Positions 8,000-17,698 of a stretch of 35,832 nt of DNA are shown here, in pieces; within the stretch, counting starts at the first letter, position 1, and each line of letters starts with the position of its first letter. The notes beneath the pieces were generated by a model. It saw nothing but the letters and a program-made list of their open reading frames with translations, had not been told where the DNA came from and did no database searches. The translations under genes and the position numbers were made by a program. The DNA comes from SAR324 cluster bacterium JCVI-SC AAA005 (lineage in GTDB: Bacteria > SAR324 > NAC60-12): assembly GCA_000224765.2 (NCBI GenBank), contig AGAU01000169.1, forward strand, positions 1 through 35,832, read 5' to 3'.

Positions 8000-9703
8000 A
8001 TGCTGATAAAAAGACTATTATTAAGCTCCATCATCACTAGCCTGATGGCAATTTCCGCTACCGCTCAGGGTTCCAAGAAAGCGCGTAAATTTATGGTTGC
8101 TACTGCCAACCCAGTAGCCTCTCAAGTCGGCTATGACATTTTAAAACGTGGTGGTAATGCAATAGACGCAATGGTAGGGGTTCAACTGATGCTCAATCTC
8201 GTTGAACCACAAAGTTCAGGAATCGGAGGTGGTGCTTTCTTACTGTTTTACGATGCAAAGCGGAACGAAGTCTCTAGTTTTGACGGTAGAGAGACAGCAC
8301 CCCTTAAAGCGAAGGGTGATCTGTTTCTTAAAGAAGATGGTAGCCCTATGAAGTTTTTTGATGGGGTCGTAGGCGGAAGGTCTGTTGGAACACCTGGCAC
8401 CTTGAAACTTCTGGAAGTAACTCACAGAAACTTTGGTTCACTTCCCTGGGAAGATTTGATTCAACCAACAATTCAACTAGCTGAAAAAGGTTTCAGAGTC
8501 TCAAAACGGATGGCAGCCTCTGTTGAAAGGGATGCAGAGCGACTCAGGACTTTCCCAGCTACAAAATCTTATTTATTTCTAAATGATAACACTCCGATTC
8601 CTGAAGGAACATTGTTACGCAATCCAGATTTTGCCCAAACATTACGCCTGATTGCTGCACACGGCAGTGAGCCTTTCTACTACGGTGAAATTGCAAGAGA
8701 CATTGTTCGTACTGTGCAAGAAGCTAAAGGCAACCCCGGCAAACTATCGCTTGCTGATCTAAGAAATTATTGGGTGATTGAGAGGCCACCGGTTTGTCAT
8801 GACTACAAGCAATATCAGGTTTGTGGAATGGGGCCTCCTTCTTCAGGTGCTCTTACGATTGGGCAAATGCTTGGAATGCTCAGTCACTTCAGTCTAGATG
8901 ACTTGTCACCGAACGGGCCAAAATTCGTACACCTCTTCGCAGAGGCTAATCTGCTGGCTTTTAAAGACAGAGGTCTTTACATGGCAGATAGTGACTATGT
9001 GGACATGCCAATCAAAGGCTTGCTGGATCCTAAGTATTTGGAGATGAGATCCAAACTAATCAATTCAAGCAGGGTTTCTGATAGCATGTCACCAGGTGTA
9101 CCGCCCACAGCCTTAAACTATAAGCTCAGTCCTGACGCTTCCATGGAGCTTCCCTCCACTAGTCACTTCGCAATTGTCGATGCTCAAGGCAATGCTGTAA
9201 GTATGACAACTACCATTGAGAATGGGTTTGGCTCTCGTTTGATGACCAGAGGATTTTTACTCAATGACGAATTGACTGATTTTTCCTTCCGGCCTGAGCG
9301 GGATGGCCAGCTGATTGCCAACCGGCTTGAGCCTGGGAAGCGCCCCCGATCTTCCATGTCACCGACACTAGTGTTTAATTCAAAGGGCCAGTTACACATG
9401 GCTGTCGGTTCTCCTGGAGGTAGCCGAATTATCCCATACGTTGCAAAAACTCTTTTGGGAGTACTAGAATGGAATATGGATATTCAAGAGGCGATAAATC
9501 TTCCAAACATTGCCAAAAATTTCGGTACCATGGAATTGGAGGTTGGCACTTCAGCGGAGCAATTGAAAGCAGACATGGAGCAAATAGGACACAAGGTCAG
9601 AGTTCGCCCACTGACTAGTGGACTACAAGGAATTGTTGTTACCCCTTCTGGGTTGGTCGGTGGAGCAGATCCACGTAGGGAGGGACTAGTTCTCGGCGAA
9701 TGA
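8000..9703 (+). CDS. ggt: Gamma-glutamyltransferase (glutathione hydrolase) proenzyme
   Basis: A 567-residue secreted proenzyme of normal family length. A signal peptide (residues 1-22, LLSSIITSLMAISATAQ) directs it to the periplasm, where it would cleave the gamma-glutamyl bond of glutathione and related peptides. The autoprocessing and catalytic Thr is T387 in PSTSHFAIVD, the counterpart of the TTHYSVVD motif in the E. coli enzyme. The substrate-binding Arg lies in DGRETAP (about 97), the N-terminal GGNAIDAMV and SSGIGGGAF blocks are present, and the oxyanion GSPGGSR motif is intact. AGAGGAG upstream of ATG 8000 is a strong ribosome binding site. Single gene; the small gene at 9821 follows after 117 bases. 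No damage seen. Confidence 0.93.
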   Translation: MLIKRLLLSSIITSLMAISATAQGSKKARKFMVATANPVASQVGYDILKRGGNAIDAMVGVQLMLNLVEPQSSGIGGGAFLLFYDAKRNEVSSFDGRETAPLKAKGDLFLKEDGSPMKFFDGVVGGRSVGTPGTLKLLEVTHRNFGSLPWEDLIQPTIQLAEKGFRVSKRMAASVERDAERLRTFPATKSYLFLNDNTPIPEGTLLRNPDFAQTLRLIAAHGSEPFYYGEIARDIVRTVQEAKGNPGKLSLADLRNYWVIERPPVCHDYKQYQVCGMGPPSSGALTIGQMLGMLSHFSLDDLSPNGPKFVHLFAEANLLAFKDRGLYMADSDYVDMPIKGLLDPKYLEMRSKLINSSRVSDSMSPGVPPTALNYKLSPDASMELPSTSHFAIVDAQGNAVSMTTTIENGFGSRLMTRGFLLNDELTDFSFRPERDGQLIANRLEPGKRPRSSMSPTLVFNSKGQLHMAVGSPGGSRIIPYVAKTLLGVLEWNMDIQEAINLPNIAKNFGTMELEVGTSAEQLKADMEQIGHKVRVRPLTSGLQGIVVTPSGLVGGADPRREGLVLGE

Positions 9704-9820
9704 GGCTGCGTAATTTTGATTTTGTTTGTTAGGGTGTGATTCTTTCTCGTCTATTGACCTAACTCACAATTATTCAACTTCTGATAATTTAAATATTTAA
9801 CGCATTAATTTGAGTCAAAC

Positions 9821-10105
9821 ATGAGATTTTTAGGTAGCTTTAAAAAAACATGTACCTTTGAGCGCTGGCAACAGTTGGTTAGTGATTTGAAACCTCACAC
9901 CGACAAGCATGGTTTGAGAGTTATCTTTGCTACAGAAAGTGAGGATGGTTCTATGATCTACGATGTCAGTGAGGCAAAAACGATGGAGGGAGCTCAAGCT
10001 TTTTTATCTGACCCAGAAGTTATGAGGATGAGGAAGGAGGCAGGCGTAGATATCGACAGTCAAGAGATGATTGCTAGTGTCGATAAATTTCATGTTTTCC
10101 AATAA
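9821..10105 (+). CDS. Small alpha/beta protein, function unknown
   Basis: A 94-residue soluble protein, apparently a single small alpha/beta domain: strand MRFLGSF, helix TFERWQQLVSDLKPHTDKHG, strands LRVIFATE and SMIYDVSE, helix MEGAQAFLSDPEVMRMRKEAG, strand MIASVDKFHVF. That order suits a ferredoxin-like dimeric alpha/beta barrel, like the DUF1330 and GYD proteins also in this window. No catalytic residues can be named. ATG 9821 is the only sensible start; its ribosome binding site is weak. It lies on the same strand as ggt, and whether they share a transcript is unclear. The integrase remnant converges on it 20 bases downstream. Confidence 0.6.
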   Translation: MRFLGSFKKTCTFERWQQLVSDLKPHTDKHGLRVIFATESEDGSMIYDVSEAKTMEGAQAFLSDPEVMRMRKEAGVDIDSQEMIASVDKFHVFQ

Positions 10106-10125
10106 TCGAAGCATTTAGACTTAAT

Positions 10126-10625
10126 TTAGCTGCCTGTCGCCAACAAACAGCTCATCACTTCCTGAGCCCTGGCCTTGTTAGCGATACTTTGTTGTGCTGC
10201 AGGAATGAATTTGGCGTAGCGCAGAGTTATCGGGGAACTCGGGCATGTCCCAATTGATGTGCGACTTCAGCCGAGGTGGCTCCATTCGTGAGCATTATTG
10301 AGGCGATCGTATCTCGCCCTTAGTAGTTTAGCCTGAATTCTTTGAGGATGCCCGCCCGATCACTTAGTTTGCTGAACCACTTTTTTTAGACTATCTAATC
10401 TGCATAAACCCCCATTGGTTGCCAGCAATATTGCTCCAACAGCACCACACGAATCTTTCCATTCATCGGTTGAAGCAGGATTTTACCACTTTTGGTTTCG
10501 TGCTTGGTATAGTTACTTCGATCAAAATCAATATCCTTCCAGTGCAGCTTAAGTGTTTCCAAAGGTCTTGATCCAGTCCGGTCAATAAATTGATTCAGGT
10601 ATGAAAGTTGGCGGTCAAGATAAAA
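10126..10625 (-). pseudogene. Tyrosine recombinase (phage-type integrase), catalytic-domain remnant
   Basis: Three minus-strand frames together rebuild an integrase catalytic domain. First comes TGSRPLETLKLHWKDIDFDR (box I region with the first Arg) and KHETKSGKILLQPMN. After a gap comes RDTIASIMLTNGATSAEVAH and QLGHA (box II). A last frame reads SSPITLRYAKFIPAAQQSIA, with Tyr as the nucleophile, ending at a TAA at 10126. At least two frameshifts and one internal stop separate the pieces, and the N-terminal SAM-like domain is missing. The nearby long non-coding zone may be what is left of the element it mobilised. A second integrase tail lies at 21731-21865. Confidence 0.75.
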
Positions 10626-10639
10626 ATCCTATACCTGCT

Positions 10640-10815
10640 GTAGGTTCTAAAACTGTTTTAAACTGAGCCCTCACTCCAGGACTATCAATCCTTAGTTCAA
10701 AATATTGCATGAATGGATGACCTGCCGGGATCGAAGGCAAAGGCCTCCAAACCAAAATTTCCTCATATATCAAACCTCCGACTGAATCAAAATACGCTGC
10801 TGAAGCGCTGTAACT
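10640..10815 (-). pseudogene. Unrecognised decayed coding region
   Basis: On the minus strand one frame reads SYSASAAYFDSVGGLIYEEI and LVWRPLP, and a neighbouring frame continues IPAGHPFMQYFELRIDSPGV. The frames join at about 10735, so one frameshift is likely. The composition is clearly protein-like, but I do not recognise the family. It sits directly upstream of the integrase remnant. Confidence 0.35.
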
Positions 10816-10983
10816 TTCTCCTGACCGATTTTATTTTTCCATGAATTCAAAGCTTATCCAGCAAGCTAGTTACTGTTTTCAAGATTTAAAAGATCCTTTG
10901 TAATCTGTGGGGACTTCAGGCTATGGATGGTGTTTTCAAACGGTGTATCAATCTCCTCTCAAACAAGTAAAGTGTCAGGTTGC

Positions 10984-11175
10984 TCATTGATCTGGATTCA
11001 AGCGAGGATCCTGCTCATAGCATTCAGGAAGGCTTGAACTATAACAGACATTATAAAAATAACTGCTAACATCCCCTTTTATGTTTTTCCGCGTCAGGGC
11101 AGATGAGGAGTGTGAAAAAGTTTTTTTGGGTGTGTATTCTGCGACTTCGATATTAGGCTCCGCAAAGAATAACAA
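10984..11175 (-). pseudogene. Small, possibly exported Cys-containing protein with lost start
   Basis: The frame ends at 10984. Its open part extends upstream of the TTG at 11175 into a hydrophobic stretch (KLSIFTVCLLPLLFFAEPN) that looks like a signal peptide, but a TGA at 11209-11211 blocks it and no start codon with a ribosome binding site lies between. The neighbouring frame offers TTGAAA just there, so a one-base change may have separated start and body. The mature part would be about 60 residues with two Cys (VCYSSSLPECYEQD). Not recognised. Confidence 0.35.
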
Positions 11176-11380
11176 GGGTAGGAGGCATACTGTGAAGATT
11201 GAAAGTTTTCAAATCAGAGAAACCAACCAAAAAAATTCTGAAGCTATGTGAATAAGTTTTTGATTGATTCATCGGTTTAGTATTAAGCAAAAGCGGTTCT
11301 TACCGTGGGGTTTTTAGCTGCATACTTCAATGAACCGGATTCTTTTCATAATCTCTTATCAAATTCACAATTAATTTGGA

Positions 11381-13018
11381 TCAAGCTCGATAAAATTCCT
11401 GAGCTTGCTTGGGCAGTGGTGTATTTTGAAGAATGAGGTCAGCAGCTTTTTCGGCGAGCATCAGGGTTGGGGCATTGATGTTAGCATTAGGTACATAGGG
11501 CATGACTGAGGCATCCACGACACGAATTCCTTCCATGCCATGAACCTTGAAATTTTTTGGGTCCACTACGGATTGGGTTCCGGTTCCCATCGCACAACTG
11601 CAGGAGGGATGATAGGCGGTTTCACCATCTCTTCGAACCCATTCGAGAATTTCTTCATCAGAGTCGACAGAAGGCCCCGGAGATATTTCACCCCCGCTGA
11701 ATTCATCAAACGCAGATTGTCCAAGAATCTTCCTTGCGCAGTGGATGGCTTCCACCCATTCTTTTTGGTCCTCAAGGGTGGAAAGATAATTCATTCTCAA
11801 AGAAGGTTTGGCAAAGGGATCTTTACTAGTAATTTTTACTGAACCACGGGAATTGGAAAACATTGGTCCGATATGGACCTGATACCCATGTCCTCCAGTT
11901 GGAGAGGTCCCATCGTAACGGATCGCCAGAGGCAGAAAATGAAACATCAGGTTTGGGTAAGACTCCTGATTATTACTTCGCGCAAAACCCCCTGCTTCAA
12001 AATGATTGGTGGCCGCAGGGCCCTTTCGAAAGAAAAGCCATTGAAAGCCGATCCAAGGTTTATTCCACCAACGAAGTGCTGGCTGCATCGAAACCGGTTG
12101 GGTGCATGCATGCTGCACATACACCTCCAGATGGTCCTGCAGGTTTTCTCCTACTCCCGGAAGTTCATGAACTATTTTGACACCCAGGGGCTCAAGATCA
12201 TTTGGGTTCCCGATCCCTGAAAGCTGTAGTAGTTGAGGAGAATTGAAGGCGCCTCCACAGCTGATGATTTCTCCACTTTGAAGGCTTACTTTTTGCCCTT
12301 TGTAGCTGAAATCTACACCTACCGCCCTGTTTCCGTCAAAACGGATGTATAATGCGTGGGCACGGCAGATTACTTTGAGGTTGGATCGATTCATCACAGG
12401 ATGAAGATAAGCTCTAGCTGCGCTGAGACGTCTTCCCCGAAAAACATTCTTATCAAAGGCAGCAAATCCCTCCTGACAGAAACCGTTCACATCGTTCGTC
12501 AATTCGAAACCTGCCTGTTGGACTGCCTGGAAAAAAGCCTGAAACAATGGGGTTGAAGCAGGACCTCTTTCCAATTTGAGTGGTCCCTGATACCCCCGGA
12601 AATCATCTCCTCCCGCCAGACAGTTTTCCATCTTTTTGAAATATGGCAGGCAATGAGCGAAGTCCCATTCCTTCATCCCTGGATCGGCCGCCCAACGTTC
12701 GTAATCAAGTGGATTCCCGCGTTGGAAGATCATACCGTTGATGCTGCTGGAACCTCCCAGAACTTTACCCCGGCCTTGGTAGATTCTCCGACCGTTCATG
12801 AAGGGTTCCGGTTCGGTTTCGTAAATCCAGTCGTAGAACCGGTTACCAATAGGAATTGACAGTCCAGCAGGCATGTGGATAAAAATGTCCCAAATTGAAT
12901 CTGGTCTGCCTGCTTAAAGCAATAATACTTGGTTTTTAGGATTCTCGCTAAGCCGGTTTGCCAAAACACATCCTGCAGAGCCACCTCCTACAATGATGAA
13001 ATCGTATGTTTTGTTCAT
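11381..13018 (-). pseudogene. betA: GMC oxidoreductase (choline dehydrogenase-like), one nonsense codon
   Basis: From ATG 13018 one frame of 545 residues matches the choline/alcohol dehydrogenase branch of the GMC flavoenzymes end to end. It has the FAD-binding [17 protein letters not shown] signature [30 protein letters not shown], and the catalytic [10 protein letters not shown] (His near 470), followed by [13 protein letters not shown]. Codon 35 is TAA (12914-12916) in what is normally LLLEAG, so a single GAA-to-TAA change would explain it. Translation from the internal Met (12874) gives 497 residues but loses the dinucleotide-binding strand, helix and Glu that hold FAD, so activity is unlikely. 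The remainder is undamaged, so the mutation is recent or a sequencing error. The betA symbol is by family resemblance; the substrate may be another alcohol. Confidence 0.85.
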
Positions 13019-13154
13019 GGCCTAAAGGTTGTTCGCAAAAAGAGAAGTCTTTGTATTGTATTAGGATTGGTTCTCATAAATCAGGAATTCTCGGGTCAGT
13101 TCCAGAACTTTTCCATTGATTGAGTTAGAAATCATTTTCGTTACTTTTCCCATT

Positions 13155-13831
13155 TTAAAGAGGTATGTGGACCTCTGCAATCCATTCTCCACTCATGGTG
13201 AATTCTTTTTCCTCGAACTCCCAAGTGGCCCATTCAGAAACTCCAAAACTTAATTCTGATGTAATTTGGAGAGGCTAGTTTTCTACGGAAACTGTTTTTT
13301 TTGCAGATCAAGTCTGAGGCTCAAAGGGCATCCGAGACCAGTTGTCAGATCAACTGAAAATTCCGCAAATCCATCAATTCAGAGGGGTGTCTGTGCCTAC
13401 AGTAATGACGTCAATCCTGTTTTCAAAAAGAGTTTTTGCCAGGGCCCAAGCATTGGCCCCGACTTGGGATACATATACGACGAAATCGGGTTTCGGAACT
13501 TCACCCAGATATCCTTGGCCACAATTGCATTCAGGATCAGAACCCCTGACTTCATAAAAAACAGCATTGTCGAGCTTTCTTTCCAAATCGGTTTCCTTGG
13601 ACAGGAACAACCCTCCACCGAATCCGCACAGATTTTTAAAGATTGTCGCAGTGACCACATGGGCATGGGGCTGGGATGAACTCCAGACGCTACCAATCCT
13701 GCGAAATAGTCTATATCGGTAAGTACTTCGGCTTCACAATAATCAGCGATTTTCCTGAATCCTTCATAGTCAAAAGATCGTTTCCTACTTTTGCTAAAGC
13801 CAGGGGAGACCAAAATTTCATATTTTGACAA
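13155..13831 (-). pseudogene. Unrecognised protein gene, frameshifted
   Basis: A frame from TTG 13831 reads MSKYEILVSPGFSKSRKRSF through YFAGLVASGVHPSPMP and then loses sense. The adjacent frame continues VVTATIFKNLCGFGGGLFLS, ECNCGQGYLGEVPKPDFVVY and IDVITVGTDTPLN, ending at 13374. A one-base shift near 13648 joins the two into about 152 codons. Further pieces downstream on the same strand (GFAEFSVDLTTGLG, then FGVSEWATWEFEEKEF and GEWIAEVHIPL to 13155) could be the remainder of the same gene or of a second one, with an in-frame TAG between. Coding character is clear, but I do not recognise the family. Confidence 0.45.
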
Positions 13832-13961
13832 GATTAGCTGAATCTAATAACTTTAATGGCATCTAGTTCAGCGACTTAGTCGTCCAAAATATTTACAGTG
13901 AATTAGAGAAAAGAATTCTCTTAACTCAAATGGATAATATTCAAACAAAATACTACTAAGA

Positions 13962-14735
13962 ATGAATAATAATTATAAAGATTACGATCCTGAATTGTTC
14001 AAGAGAGGTTTTAAATGTGACTTCTCTAAAATTGATTTATTACCTGAGTTAGCATCAAATGGATTTATTATTATTAGGAATGTTTTAGGTGACATTCAAA
14101 TAAAAGAATTTAGAAAAATATTCGAAGATCTTTATGCTAGAGAAGGGTCTCTAGCTGGAACAGAAGTGTCCCAGATGGTAGGAATTAGAAGATTGGCTAA
14201 TCTTATCAATAAATCTGAATTATTCAAACAGATTTATCTAAATAAAATTTTGTTAACAACTATACTTTTTATATTAAAAAAACCTTTTAAACTAGGTTCT
14301 CTTAATGGACATGATCCTCTAAAGGGGGGCGGGCTTCAGGAATTTCACTCAGACTGGAAACATCCATTTGACGGTAATAATCACGTAATCAATTCCATTT
14401 GGATGATTGATGATTTTTGCATAAGTAATGGTGCAACACGGGTTATACCAAAAAGCCATACTATAAAGCAAAGTATAGACGAATTAATTGAAAATAAGTT
14501 AGATGATCACCCTGAACAAGTTTTTCTCGAAGGTAGGGCTGGAGATTTAGCAATTTTTAATTCACATTTATGGCACGGTAGTTACATAAATAAAAGTGGA
14601 GAAAAACGTCGAGCATACCACTGCTACTTTGTAGCCAGACAATTTCCACAACAAACTAATCAAAGAATATATCTCGATGAGGATGTTAAAAGTGAAATGG
14701 ACCCTGTCTCTAAATATATTCTTGATATTGACTAG
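13962..14735 (+). CDS. Phytanoyl-CoA dioxygenase (PhyH) family protein
   Basis: A 257-residue Fe(II)/2-oxoglutarate oxygenase with a complete facial triad: H129 and D131 in EFHSDWKHPF, distal H205 in LWHGSYIN, and a 2-oxoglutarate-binding Arg at 216 or 217 in GEKRRAYH. The block NGATRVIPKSH is also typical. No signal peptide. Only about 21% identity to the PhyH-like protein at 4586 would be my guess by eye, so they are not recent duplicates. Very AT-rich codon choice. A desaturase gene follows on the same strand 346 bases later. The pair may modify the same lipid or alkyl chain, but the long gap argues against one operon. Confidence 0.85.
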   Translation: MNNNYKDYDPELFKRGFKCDFSKIDLLPELASNGFIIIRNVLGDIQIKEFRKIFEDLYAREGSLAGTEVSQMVGIRRLANLINKSELFKQIYLNKILLTTILFILKKPFKLGSLNGHDPLKGGGLQEFHSDWKHPFDGNNHVINSIWMIDDFCISNGATRVIPKSHTIKQSIDELIENKLDDHPEQVFLEGRAGDLAIFNSHLWHGSYINKSGEKRRAYHCYFVARQFPQQTNQRIYLDEDVKSEMDPVSKYILDID

Positions 14736-15081
14736 TTAATTTTAGAAAAAATTTTTAGTAGATTAATTTTCTGAAATCAATCTTTTCATGATCTTGCTTT
14801 TTAAAAGCAATCTCACCAATCCCAATCAAGTAAATTTAACTTTATTGTGATTGCATTATTGGGCATATCCTTTCTTACTTAATCTACGGGAAGAATTATA
14901 ACTTAAGGCTTTGAATTCTTTCTTCATTTTTATGCAAAGCTAGTGAACAAAATCTATTCTGCCTGAGCCTCTGCCACGACCATGGTGGAACGAGTCGAAT
15001 AGTACTGATTGTTCTGTAGATATAAATTCTACTTAGCAAAATTTTAATTGGCCTACCTCAATTTGTTAAATTCAAATCAAT
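14736..15081. other. Non-coding stretch between PhyH and desaturase genes
   Basis: AT-rich; no gene, terminator hairpin or repeat could be supported. A locally GC-rich segment (14961-14995, GCCTGAGCCTCTGCCACG) interrupts it and may be a leftover of older sequence. Confidence 0.3.
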
Positions 15082-16101
15082 ATGGAATCTGTCAATTCCC
15101 ACCTGAAAATAAACTGGTATCGTGTTCCATGTGACAAGGACCTTCTTGGAGTTCTGCACAAAAAAGATAATTTGAAAGCTCTTTCTCAATCTTTGTGCTA
15201 CCTATCACTTATAATTTGTACTGGTCTACTTTCTTTGCTGTCGTTTAATTTTTTGGGTAACACCGTTGGTTTCTTAGCTATTTTTTTGCATGGTACTGTA
15301 TGCGCTTTTACCATAAATGCTGTACATGAGCTTATTCACGGAACACCATTCAAGGACAAGTATCTTAACTCTTTCTTCTATTCAATTTTCGCCTTCATAG
15401 GTTGGCACAATCATTACGCGTTTTGGGCCAGCCATACGCAACACCATAAATTCACTCTTCATCCACCTTTTGATCAAGAAGTTATTCTTAGTCCCCCAAA
15501 ACATTTCACTATCAAGGATTTTTTAAAAAAAGGTTTTTTATCTCCGCTTCAATTTATTTCAAATATCAGAAATCAATTTTCAATAGCGACTTTAAAATTT
15601 TCTCCAGGATGGCAAGAGAAAAGTTTCTCAGAAACGACACCTCTTAACAGAAATAGGGCTGTGAAATGGTCAAGATTTCTTCTTACAGGCCACTTATTGA
15701 TTACTATTTTTTGTATGGTAACTTTCCAATTTGAATTACTTTTTATTATTTCTATGACACCAATGTATGGTGGATGGTTATTCTATTTAATAAACAATAC
15801 TCAGCACGCTGGACTTGTCGACAATTCTAATGATTTTCGAAAATCCTGTAGAACGATATTTTTAAATCCTTTTTTATCCTTTCTATATTGGAAAATGAAT
15901 TACCACATTGAACACCATATGTTTCCGGGTGTTCCTTTCTACAACCTTCCAAAATTACATATCGCAATTCGTCGATCATTACCTCATATTTGTAATGGTA
16001 TTTTTGAAACCTGGTCTCAAATTATTTCAATTCAAAATATCCAAAGAACACATCCTGATTTTCAGTTTAATCAGTTAAATCCTTGGAACTTTAGCAAATG
16101 A
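15082..16101 (+). CDS. Membrane fatty acid desaturase (type 1)
   Basis: A 339-residue integral membrane di-iron desaturase. All three His boxes are present: HELIH at 82-86, HTQHH at 118-122 and HIEHH at 275-279, followed by MFPGVPFYNLP. An extra NNTQHAG sits at 238-244. Hydrophobic segments lie at about 38-58, 62-80, 100-112, 199-214 and 216-236, so the His boxes face the cytoplasm. The HIEHHMFPGVP form occurs in acyl-lipid and rhizobitoxine/beta-carotene-type desaturases as well as in hydroxylase-like members, so the substrate (fatty acyl lipid, carotenoid or alkyl product) cannot be fixed. AT-rich; preceded by the second PhyH gene. Confidence 0.85.
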   Translation: MESVNSHLKINWYRVPCDKDLLGVLHKKDNLKALSQSLCYLSLIICTGLLSLLSFNFLGNTVGFLAIFLHGTVCAFTINAVHELIHGTPFKDKYLNSFFYSIFAFIGWHNHYAFWASHTQHHKFTLHPPFDQEVILSPPKHFTIKDFLKKGFLSPLQFISNIRNQFSIATLKFSPGWQEKSFSETTPLNRNRAVKWSRFLLTGHLLITIFCMVTFQFELLFIISMTPMYGGWLFYLINNTQHAGLVDNSNDFRKSCRTIFLNPFLSFLYWKMNYHIEHHMFPGVPFYNLPKLHIAIRRSLPHICNGIFETWSQIISIQNIQRTHPDFQFNQLNPWNFSK

Positions 16102-16220
16102 TTTTACATTTGAACTCTAGTTTTAGAGTAAACTGGTTATTTATGTGTTTAATCCTCTCTGCATTGGCTTTTGCTACAAACCAATACTGCAAGTTGGTTT
16201 CTAATCTCTCTTTGTTTTTT

Positions 16221-16400
16221 TCATATCTTCGAGCTTGCGATAATTAATGCGGCAGTTTCTCCCATCATCCCTCTCTGTTTACCACACATCGAGAATGGTT
16301 TTGATCCGTTTAGGCGATGCCAATTTTCACTCCAGTCAAAAGGTTCAACTTTTTCGTCCACCCAAGCAATTAGAATTTCTGTCCTAATCTGACCCTCCAC
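16221..16400 (-). CDS. Possible 59-residue protein or gene remnant
   Basis: A minus-strand frame from GTG 16400 reads VEGQIRTEILIAWVDEKVEP, FDWSENWHRLNGSKPF and GKQRGMMGETAALIIASSKI. The amino-acid mix is plausible for a real protein, but stops lie only 9-12 bases upstream of the GTG and no ribosome binding site is clear. It may equally be the tail of a decayed gene. Not recognised. Confidence 0.3.
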   Translation of the reverse strand: MEGQIRTEILIAWVDEKVEPFDWSENWHRLNGSKPFSMCGKQRGMMGETAALIIASSKI

Positions 16401-16621
16401 AAAGTAGTGTTATCATGTCATTTGAAATCTCTGTGTTCCTAAAAGAATAGCCGGCTAAACTAACCTGAAATTCTGAATTCTTTTTAGGCCATCATACTTG
16501 CCTGACTGCTGCTGTAGGTATCTGTAGGTTACAGCAGGAGTGTTGTCATAAATCCCGTTAGGGAGTACTCTGATAAATGTTCAAAGTCACAAGTACTCAA
16601 TAAAATCAAAACTTCAGAGAA
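16401..16621. other. Upstream region of the DUF1330 gene
   Basis: No gene. It contains near-direct copies GCTGCTGTAGGTATCTGTAGG and a TACAGCAGG that could pair with CTGCTGTAG (16508-16543), forming a hairpin of about 8 pairs; this may end transcription from the left or control the gene at 16622. Confidence 0.3.
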
Positions 16622-16921
16622 ATGATGGCTCAACCCGTTTATCTAGTAGTGGACGTGAAAATCCATGATGCAGATGCATATGGAAAGTACAAAGAAAAGG
16701 TCAAACCACTGATCGAAAGTTATGGCGGTGAGTATCTTTCCAGGGGCGGGGAAATCAACTTGCTGGAAAACGAATTGTGGGAACCAACCAGGATGGTATT
16801 AGTGAAATTTCCTGATAAGGAATCCGCAATGAACTGGTATAATTGCGAAGAATATCAGTTAGCAAAGAAAATTCGAATTGATAATGCGACTTCGACCAGT
16901 TTTTTTATAGAGGGTCTCTGA
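16622..16921 (+). CDS. DUF1330 family protein
   Basis: A 96-99 residue protein of the DUF1330 family, which adopts a dimeric ferredoxin-like alpha/beta barrel. The characteristic blocks are present: YLVVDVKIHDADAYGKYKEK, GGEYLSRGG, RMVLVKFPDKESAMNWYN and EEYQLAKKIR. The family has no settled biochemical function. The first two codons are ATGATG, and either could start; AGAG lies 4 bases upstream of the first. Single plus-strand gene facing a dead minus-strand membrane protein gene. Confidence 0.85.
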   Translation: MMAQPVYLVVDVKIHDADAYGKYKEKVKPLIESYGGEYLSRGGEINLLENELWEPTRMVLVKFPDKESAMNWYNCEEYQLAKKIRIDNATSTSFFIEGL

Positions 16922-16949
16922 AACTTGCTCGAAGTTTTTTTGAGCTCAT

Positions 16950-17591
16950 TCAACAAACTAACTCCAAATAATTCAATATCTTTTTGTAGTCCCATTCCCC
17001 CTTCTCTTTACCTGCTAGTTTTACCTTCAGTTCGAAGGCCCTCAGAACATAAGACCAGTTATCCAGAGCAATGTTCAACTTGAGTAACTGATGCACCAAA
17101 TCCTCGAGGCTATCTTGATCTTTCTCGATCACTTCCAGAAGGTGAACTGCATGAAAATGTTAAAAGATTTTCAGGTGCTTGAAAAGCTGATTCACTGCTC
17201 TGGGTGATGTCTGGCAGTCACCAGTTTACAGAGCCTTCTCCTCAATTTTAATGTACTTTTGAACGATGTATCTGCTTTCAAAGATATCAACACCCCAGAT
17301 CACTAGTACCAACTGCAATAGAAAAACTAGAACCAGCAGTCAGATGTACCAGAGATCCTTACCCAAAGAATAAACTTTATCCTCCTGAGAATTGATCAGT
17401 AATGCTTACCAATTAGTCTGCCAAGGAACTAACCCAAAGATAGTCAACAAAGGTAACCAGCCGAATGTCTTTAAGCTCATGTACTGGATTTGATAACAGG
17501 AACGAACAGGTGCAAGGAGAGGAAGTAAAACCAGTAGACACCCGTAACATTTCCAACCCTTCAGGTTAGATGTGCTTATCAAACCAGACAT
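16950..17591 (-). pseudogene. Membrane protein gene with four in-frame stops
   Basis: One reading frame of 214 codons is broken only by nonsense codons (TAA near 17406, TGA near 17341, TAA near 17227, TAA near 17161) and has no frameshift. The restored protein starts MSGLISTSNLKGWKCYG. Hydrophobic segments lie at about residues 16-32 and 43-57, and LLVLVFLLQLVLVIWGVDIF is a third. Charged helical stretches follow: YIVQKYIKIEEKAL, then VNQLFKHLKIF, HAVHLLEVIEKDQDSLEDLV and KLAGKEKGEWDYKKILNYLE. Three helices plus a soluble alpha-helical tail fit a small inner-membrane protein. I do not recognise the family. The persistence of a single frame across all pieces is the main evidence. Confidence 0.6.
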
Positions 17592-17698
17592 TTGTCCTTG
17601 GTTAGTTTAGGAAAGGTAGTCGAGATAAATTTGTTTTGGTGCCCTTTGCGGTAAAGGCAATTCATTAGTAGCTACAACTTATCTATCAGCAAGACTGA

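Noticed and set aside
11540..12859. Several plus-strand frames of 66-115 codons
   Set aside because: All lie opposite the GMC dehydrogenase frame, whose family match is clear.
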